A stretch of 64,000 bases of DNA. It comes from Chloropicon primus (taxonomy: Eukaryota > Chlorophyta > Chloropicophyceae > Chloropicales > Chloropicaceae). Below the pieces are notes generated by a model. It saw only the letters and a program-made list of their open reading frames with translations, was not told where the DNA came from and made no database searches. Made by a program: the position numbers and the translations under genes. Within the stretch, counting starts at the first letter, position 1; the number at the start of each line of letters is the position of its first letter. The stretch is from contig CP060754.1 in the NCBI GenBank assembly GCA_023205875.1, positions 372,001-436,000 on the forward strand. The letters run 5' to 3'. Shown piece by piece: positions 58,717 through 64,000 of the stretch.

Positions 58717-58957
58717 CTGTACGAAAACCTAAAACCTATTTAGGAACGAAAGGCTGTCGAGACTAAAAATAGGAGACAATAAGTGGACAAAGTGGACAAA
58801 GTATCTTTTCGCTCGAAGCGCGCGAAGAAAGGAACCGAGAGAGACGGAAGGCGCGCGAAGAGGACGAGACGGGGAAGAGAAAGGGTCCGAGGATCTCTTC
58901 AAAAAGTCGCAACTTGTGAGACCAACGCCCTACTGACGCACCACCTTGGGACGCAGC
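58717..58957. promoter_or_regulatory. Leader and promoter region of the sorting receptor
   Basis: This short stretch holds a duplicated AAGTGGACA unit near 58781-58799 and GA-rich sequence. No exon of the orphan ABC fragment is seen here on the minus strand. Confidence 0.4.
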
Positions 58958-61018
58958 ATGTTGTCGACCAGAAGGCCCTGGGCGACCTGGGTGGTTGCTG
59001 CCTTCCTGTTCGCAGCGGTGGTGGGAACGGAGTCGTCCGTTATCGAGCTTGGAGAGTTTAGGGTAGTTCAGCCCAAGAATCAGAAGCTCACCGCCGACGT
59101 TGCTTTCGCAAACTTCGGCCGACCGGAGTACGGAGGGGACTTGCAGGGGCACTTGGCCATCCCTTTCGAGGACGTCAGAGTTTTGGGCCAGACGTGCGAG
59201 GAGCTCGCTTGCAAGTACTCTTGCGAGTCCATGAAGGACAGGAACTACACCGTCCAAACCCTCATGGGTCTCCCCGCGATCATGCTCATTGAGAGAGGGC
59301 CAAAGGACCACCACTGCCCCTTTTACGACAAGGCAAAGTACGCCCAGGAAGCCGGCGCAAAAGCCCTGCTCATTGCGAACTACGACGACGAGCTCTTCAC
59401 CATGACCTTGCCCGAGGATGACAACTCTTGGTCGTACAACCTCACCATCCCGGTCGCGCTGATGAAGAGGTCAGACGCCGACAAGATCATCCAGGCTTAC
59501 GACGAGGACCCGCTCCTCATAGGAAGCATGAACTGGACGAACAACATTCCTCAGGGAGCCAAGGTCCACTGGGAGTATTGGATCAGCAGCGACGACGCCT
59601 GCGGCGTCAAGTGCGAGAAGCAGAAGCAGTTCGCCAGAAATTTCGCGCCTATTGCCCAGATTCTCGAGCAGAATGGGTGGACGGAGTTCCAGCCCCATTA
59701 CATGATGTGGACTTGCCCAGCGAAGTACAGGAACACCACCCTTTGCGACAACCTTTGCATCGAGGGCGGGGAGTACTGCGCTCCGGACCCCGAGCAAGAC
59801 GAGGAGGCTGGTTATGACGGCAAAGACGTCGTGATAGAGAACAAGCGACAGATCTGCATCTACAAGCAAGCGAACGCTTCGGGCGAACCTTGGTTCTGGT
59901 GGGACTTCGTGCAGAAGTTCGACTCCGAGTGCTCCATGACCAAGTCCACTTACGACGAGGAGTGCTCCGAGAGAGCGTTCCTTGACGTCGGTGGAAGCAA
60001 GCTCGGCGGCGGACTGGCCACCTTGAGGTCCTGCATGGCTTCCAACGAGTCTATTGCGTATCTTCAGGCCGAGGTGGACGCCCAAGTCAGCTCAGACGTC
60101 GTGATCCTGCCGTCCATCATCATTGAAGGTCATCAGTACAGGGGAGCATTGCATGCTGGAAGTGTCCTCAAAGCCCTCTGCGCCGCGTTTTACAAGGACT
60201 ACGACAACCACCCCAACGTCTGCACTTGCACCTCCGTCCCCGATTCGCAGCTCATGCAGTGCATCTCTCAGAACGGAAACGACGTGTGCAAGAAGGGCAA
60301 AGCCGGGGACGTGGCGTGCTCCAAGAACGCTAACGGGATCACCAAGTGCATGGAGGACATCGCTCCCCCTTTCTACAAGTGCGGCTGCGAGGCCGGCTTT
60401 GAGCTGGTCACGGACAAGGACGGAAACCAGGTGTGCCACGACATCAACGAGTGCAAGACCAAGGCACAGGGCATCGAAGATTGCACTTGTGCTCGATGCG
60501 CTTGCCACAACAACATCGGAAGCTTCGTCTGCGAGTCTGACCTCCCTAACGCCTGCCGCAAGAACAACGGGGGGTGCTGGCAGGACACGGTGAATGGAAA
60601 GTACCACACGGCTTGCGTGGACCGGATCGCAGACTACAAGGCCGCCGCGGAGAGTGGCCTCAACGTGACCGTCGACACCTTCAAAATGTTCAACTGCACG
60701 TGCCCACCGGGATTCCGGCAGGACCCAAGCGTCTGGAAGAAGGGCACGAGTTGCATCAAGGAGTGCAAGGGCACGAGCGAGTACGACCCGGTGACCGGAT
60801 TGTGTGTCCAGGACGCCTCGAACGCCGAGAAGGAGTCGGGTTCGGGGACTGCTGCCCTTTCCATGGGCATGGTCGGAGGGATCATCATTGCAGTGTTGCT
60901 TGTCGCCGGTATTGGCTTCGGTATTTACAGGTACAGGATCAGGACCTACATGGACAAGGAGATCCGCTCCATCATGTCCCAGTACATGCCTTTGGATGAC
61001 AACAACAACCAGGCTTAA
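58958..61018 (+). CDS. VSR1: Vacuolar sorting receptor (BP-80 type)
   Basis: The protein has 686 residues. It starts with a signal peptide (WVVAAFLFAAVVGTES) and a luminal protease-associated domain with LMGLPAIMLIERG and KALLIANYDDELF. A central Cys-rich domain follows (KTLxD-type motifs, CSMTKSTYDEEC), then EGF-like repeats (CKTKAQGIEDCTCARCACHNNIGSF split over the calcium EGF). One membrane helix (GGIIIAVLLVAGIGFGIY, about residues 640-660) leads to a short cytosolic tail containing YMPLD, the Tyr-based signal of plant VSRs that binds clathrin adaptors. It carries soluble vacuolar cargo between Golgi and prevacuole. The ATG at 58958 gives the signal peptide. No intron. Confidence 0.93.
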   Translation: MLSTRRPWATWVVAAFLFAAVVGTESSVIELGEFRVVQPKNQKLTADVAFANFGRPEYGGDLQGHLAIPFEDVRVLGQTCEELACKYSCESMKDRNYTVQTLMGLPAIMLIERGPKDHHCPFYDKAKYAQEAGAKALLIANYDDELFTMTLPEDDNSWSYNLTIPVALMKRSDADKIIQAYDEDPLLIGSMNWTNNIPQGAKVHWEYWISSDDACGVKCEKQKQFARNFAPIAQILEQNGWTEFQPHYMMWTCPAKYRNTTLCDNLCIEGGEYCAPDPEQDEEAGYDGKDVVIENKRQICIYKQANASGEPWFWWDFVQKFDSECSMTKSTYDEECSERAFLDVGGSKLGGGLATLRSCMASNESIAYLQAEVDAQVSSDVVILPSIIIEGHQYRGALHAGSVLKALCAAFYKDYDNHPNVCTCTSVPDSQLMQCISQNGNDVCKKGKAGDVACSKNANGITKCMEDIAPPFYKCGCEAGFELVTDKDGNQVCHDINECKTKAQGIEDCTCARCACHNNIGSFVCESDLPNACRKNNGGCWQDTVNGKYHTACVDRIADYKAAAESGLNVTVDTFKMFNCTCPPGFRQDPSVWKKGTSCIKECKGTSEYDPVTGLCVQDASNAEKESGSGTAALSMGMVGGIIIAVLLVAGIGFGIYRYRIRTYMDKEIRSIMSQYMPLDDNNNQA

Positions 61019-61218
61019 AGTGAGAAGTTTTCTTTTTTGACACTTTTCTAATTGTATTTACCAGTTTTAATTGAGGAAAAACGCGACTCCTCCCCCTTCC
61101 GTGGCGCCCTCCTCCCTCTGTCGCTTCAAAAAAAAGCGTGAAACGTTTCCTCACTTTTTCAGAGAGGCGAGGGGAGGAGAGAGAGAGAGAGAGAGACAGG
61201 GTTCAGAGGCGTGGGGTC

Positions 61219-63237
61219 ATGGCGGAGGGAGGTGTTCCGGCTCCGGAGGGCAGGAAGCTTACCCCACAGAGCCAGCTAAAGGAGTTCGGGAAGAGCATCC
61301 TCGCCGCGGCCCTTCTCGGGCGGTGGGAGGAGATCTTTTTCCGTCTGACAACGCTATCGAGGCTCCTCGCAAAGCTCGCCGTGGCTGCCATGCTGAGGCG
61401 GAAGACCAAGGTGGAGGCGTGGCTCGGGGCCCCGGTCATATCCCTCAGCAGCCCGCCGACGCGGTGGGCCAAGCTTTGGATGTGGCTCCCTCTCGTGCCC
61501 TTCGGTCGCAGAGCCTTGTTGACCTTGCTCAAGGTGAAGCGGTGGCAGGTTCTCCTAGCCTCCGCAGGCGCGACGTGGTGGGCGGTCCACTCGGCGAGGA
61601 AAGCGATGGTGGCCGAGAGCCTCGAGTACAGGAGGGCGCAGAAGAAGCTGTCGAAGAAGGTCGACAAGGCCGAGACGTATGCGGAGTGGGTCTCGGCCAG
61701 GACGGCCTTGGAGACCCACGAGGGAAAGAGCCAGGACGCGAGAGCGAGGTGGGACCGCGAGACGTCTTTGTACGACAGGGAGCTGCTCCAGGCTCGCCTC
61801 GCCCACTTGCTGAAGATCAGGGAGAAGGGCGACGTCGCCGAGATGGTGTATGCTTTGAGGACTGACATGCTGAGGAACTTGGGGAATATGTCGAACAAGG
61901 ACCTGTACAAGGACAGGGCGGAGGTGCCCAAACCGATTCAGGACTACATCCAGGAGGTCACGCTGCAGCTGAAGTACGTGACGCACTACGAGTTCCCGGA
62001 CTTCAACGTGGAGGACAAGTTGTCCTTCTTGAGAGAGACGAGGCACGCGTTTGGCCGGACTGCCTTGGTTCTGAGTGGAGGCGGCTCGCTGGGCACTTTC
62101 CACGTGGGGGTCGTCAAGGCCCTCCACGAGCAGAATCTGCTCCCGAGGGTTCTGTCAGGCAGTAGTGTGGGGGCGCTGATCTGCGCCATCGTCTGTACGA
62201 GGACGGACCCCGAGCTGGTCGACCTCATGGAGAAGTTCTGCTACCTGGACTTGTCCTTCTTCAACAACTCCTCGCTGCCTCAGATTTTGAAGCACATCAT
62301 TTCAAAGGGGTCCCTGCACGACATCGGGTTCCTGGCCTACAGGCTGCGGGTTCTCCTCGGGGACTACACCTTTCAGGAAGCTTACGAGAGGTCCGGGCGG
62401 GTGCTCAACATCTGCGTCACTGCCGCCAATACGAACGAGCCGCCAAAGCTGCTGAACTATCTCACGGCTCCCAATGTGGTCATCTGGAGCGCCGTGGCAG
62501 CATCGTCGGCTTTCCCTTTCCTCTTCATGCCTACGGATCTTCTGGCAAGGAACAGGCAGGGCGAGTTTGTAAAGTACTTGAACATCGACAAAACCCACTG
62601 CAGCGACCGGCGGTGGAGGGACGGCTCCTTGGAGGAGGACTTGCCCACGAACGGCGTGAGTGAGATGTTCAATGTGAACTACTTTTTGGTGAGCCAGGTC
62701 AACCCTCACATCGTCCCTTGGCTCGCCTTGAAGAACGTCTTCCCGAGGAAGCTGTCGTATCTGATCATCAGCGAGTGGAAGCACAGGTGTCAGCAGCTGG
62801 CGGAGATACTGCCCAACTGGTTCCCGAAGCACATGTTCCTGGTCTTCTGCCAGAGGTGGGAGGGGGACGTAACCGTCTACAAGAACACCTCCATCATGAG
62901 CTACATCGCCATGCTCGTGAAGGCCGCGATGAATCCAACCTCGTACTCTCTCAAGGTCGCCATCGCGGAGGGACAGAGAAACACGTGGCCAAAGCTCGCG
63001 GCAATCCAGGCCAACTGCGCGATAGAGCAGACGCTGGACGAGTGCATGTGGGAGCTCAAAAAGTCGGTCAACAACAGCATGCTGAAGCAAAGGGGAAGGA
63101 TTCCCAGCTGGCTCAACGTCGACACCATCTCCAGGGAAAATTCCGAGAACTCCCTGCTTTCTCCGAGCATCTCCGCGGAGGAGGAAACCCGGAACCGGAA
63201 GGGGAAGAAGAGGGACGAAATACACATCATGCAATAA
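61219..63237 (+). CDS. SDP1: SDP1-type patatin-like triacylglycerol lipase
   Basis: The protein has 672 residues. An N-terminal helical region with DUF3336 character (WxxARTALETHEGK, then EWVSARTAL and YDRELLQARL) precedes the patatin domain. That domain has the oxyanion loop SGGGSLG, nucleophile elbow GSSVG with Ser316, and catalytic Asp468 in DGSLEEDLP. A hydrophobic patch before (LTLLKVKRWQVLLASAGATWW) may bind the oil body. SDP1 starts storage-oil breakdown in plants by cutting triacylglycerol on oil bodies next to peroxisomes. A (GA)n tract (61172-61195) lies 24 bp before the ATG at 61219, which is chosen as the first ATG. No intron. Confidence 0.92.
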   Translation: MAEGGVPAPEGRKLTPQSQLKEFGKSILAAALLGRWEEIFFRLTTLSRLLAKLAVAAMLRRKTKVEAWLGAPVISLSSPPTRWAKLWMWLPLVPFGRRALLTLLKVKRWQVLLASAGATWWAVHSARKAMVAESLEYRRAQKKLSKKVDKAETYAEWVSARTALETHEGKSQDARARWDRETSLYDRELLQARLAHLLKIREKGDVAEMVYALRTDMLRNLGNMSNKDLYKDRAEVPKPIQDYIQEVTLQLKYVTHYEFPDFNVEDKLSFLRETRHAFGRTALVLSGGGSLGTFHVGVVKALHEQNLLPRVLSGSSVGALICAIVCTRTDPELVDLMEKFCYLDLSFFNNSSLPQILKHIISKGSLHDIGFLAYRLRVLLGDYTFQEAYERSGRVLNICVTAANTNEPPKLLNYLTAPNVVIWSAVAASSAFPFLFMPTDLLARNRQGEFVKYLNIDKTHCSDRRWRDGSLEEDLPTNGVSEMFNVNYFLVSQVNPHIVPWLALKNVFPRKLSYLIISEWKHRCQQLAEILPNWFPKHMFLVFCQRWEGDVTVYKNTSIMSYIAMLVKAAMNPTSYSLKVAIAEGQRNTWPKLAAIQANCAIEQTLDECMWELKKSVNNSMLKQRGRIPSWLNVDTISRENSENSLLSPSISAEEETRNRKGKKRDEIHIMQ

Positions 63238-63375
63238 AGCTTGTAAAACACACTATTCACGATTCTTCTTGAATCCTGGTCGCTGCTGCTCTCTCGCTCT
63301 CGCTCTCGCTCTCGCTCTCCTCGAAGAGCGACAGCAAATTCGGAGAATCATTCAAATCCCATTCAGCTGGTAAAT
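63238..63375. promoter_or_regulatory. Short spacer with (CTCTCG)n repeat before NAT9
   Basis: A CTCTCG hexamer run lies at about 63291-63320, 55 bp before the NAT9 ATG. Both the SDP1 3' end and the NAT9 promoter must fit into 138 bp. Confidence 0.5.
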
Positions 63376-64000
63376 ATGAAGGCGAACGCGAACCTGGTGA
63401 TCGAGGGCGTGCTGGTAAAGCTGGTGCCTTATCGCGAAGAGCACGTTCCCAAGTACCACGAATGGATGCAAGACCCACGACTGTTGGAGGCCACCGCCTC
63501 GGAGCCGCTCTCTCTGGAACAGGAGTACGACATGCAAAAGAGCTGGCGAGAAGACGAGGACAAGTGCACCTTCATCGTTCTGGACAAGGCCTTGCCGAGT
63601 GAACCGGGACTGCACCACGGAGCGGGCATGGCGGGAGACGTGAACTTGTTCTTCAACGAACCTGACGGGAAGGATGTGGCGGAGATCGAGGTAAGCGTCG
63701 GAGCAACGAGACGTGACGGCACCAAATCTCTCAAGACCGGAAACTGAGACTGCGCTGCCCACACGACCTGCAAGGTCATGATCGCCGAGGACAAGAGCAG
63801 AAGGAAGGGCCTGGCCTTGGAAGCAGTGCGGATGATGATTCGGTACGCCGCTACGGAGCTAAAGTGCACCAAATTCGTAGCCAAAATAGGGGAGAGCAAC
63901 TTGGCGTCTCTGAGCCTCTTCAACAAGCTCGGATTCCGCGAAGTCAAGAGGGTCGAAGTCTTCAACGAGGTACACAAGGAGCTGAAGGTGACGCCGGAGC
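63376..64000 (+). CDS. NAT9: N-acetyltransferase 9 homolog, 5' part (runs off the window)
   Basis: Two exons are read: 63376-63690 and 63775 to the right edge. The 84-bp intron has a GTAAGC donor, CTGAGAC branch-like sequence and a CAAG acceptor, phase 0. The join restores AEIE-VMIAEDKSRRKGLALEAV, the acetyl-CoA loop of the GNAT fold. Upstream, LVPYREEHVPKYHEWMQDP, TASEPLSLEQEYDMQ and DKCTFIVLD are almost the same as in animal NAT9, and CTKFVAKIGESN and LFNKLGF follow. Animal NAT9 acetylates tubulin or stabilises microtubules. About 180 residues are in the window; only the last strands are missing. Confidence 0.93.

Noticed and set aside
58763-59314. Minus-strand frame that could supply the missing part of the ABC transporter
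   Set aside because: It is the shadow of the sorting-receptor coding start and has no membrane helices of the SbmA/ABCD type.
1-64000. Search for CRISPR arrays, bacterial operons, integrated virus copies and rRNA
   Set aside because: Nothing of the kind is seen. Spliced nuclear genes with plastid and mitochondrial leaders fill the window, and no reverse transcriptase, integrase, capsid or transposase motif was recognised.

Overview
The window is a gene-dense, GC-rich, intron-poor stretch of nuclear DNA from a green alga. Several proteins point to the green lineage: a plastid cytochrome b6f Rieske protein of green-algal type, a vacuolar sorting receptor with the plant YMPL tail motif, an SDP1-type oil-body lipase, a two-domain CA1P-like phosphatase, a FLU-like tetrapyrrole regulator and a YacP-like NYN protein. 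An IFT46 gene implies that the lineage builds, or recently built, a cilium. Prasinophyte-like is my best guess; no genus can be named from the sequence. About 33 protein-coding genes sit on both strands, mostly as single exons. The introns found are 83-164 bp, have GT-AG ends, and nearly all lie close to a gene end.

Layout. At 1-4079 (minus) is the 5' part of a large secreted LamG/IPT protein that runs off the left edge. A gene-free stretch follows, then ribosomal protein L7, a CA1P-like double phosphatase, a multi-GAF protein with a degenerate nucleotide-cyclase domain, a secretory RCC1 protein and a FLU-like protein (to 16.6 kb). From 16.8 to 30 kb lie the E1-alpha and E1-beta subunits of the branched-chain 2-oxoacid dehydrogenase (head to head), a membrane-anchored pirin, a VHL-domain protein, IFT46, proteasome ATPase RPT3, LUC7-like, a WD40 protein and PEX14. 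From 30 to 37.4 kb lie a GT29 sialyltransferase-like protein, FANCI and a NYN-RRM fusion. From 37.5 to 39.2 kb is a repeat-rich island with no recognisable gene. It is followed by a frameshifted WD40 gene, coproporphyrinogen oxidase, a small secreted peptide, a protein kinase, an acylated membrane protein, RTRAF, PetC, MTHFS, RECQL4, PRPP synthetase, a KDM5 demethylase, a second RCC1 protein, an orphan ABC-transporter exon, the vacuolar sorting receptor, SDP1 lipase and the first part of NAT9 at the right edge.

Genes that work together: FLU and coproporphyrinogen oxidase both act on tetrapyrrole synthesis; FANCI and RECQL4 both serve genome stability; the two E1 subunits form one enzyme from one shared promoter; PEX14 and SDP1 both support peroxisome-linked oil use. 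Many genes carry (CT)n or (GA)n tracts just upstream of their starts, which looks like a recurring promoter or 5'UTR feature.
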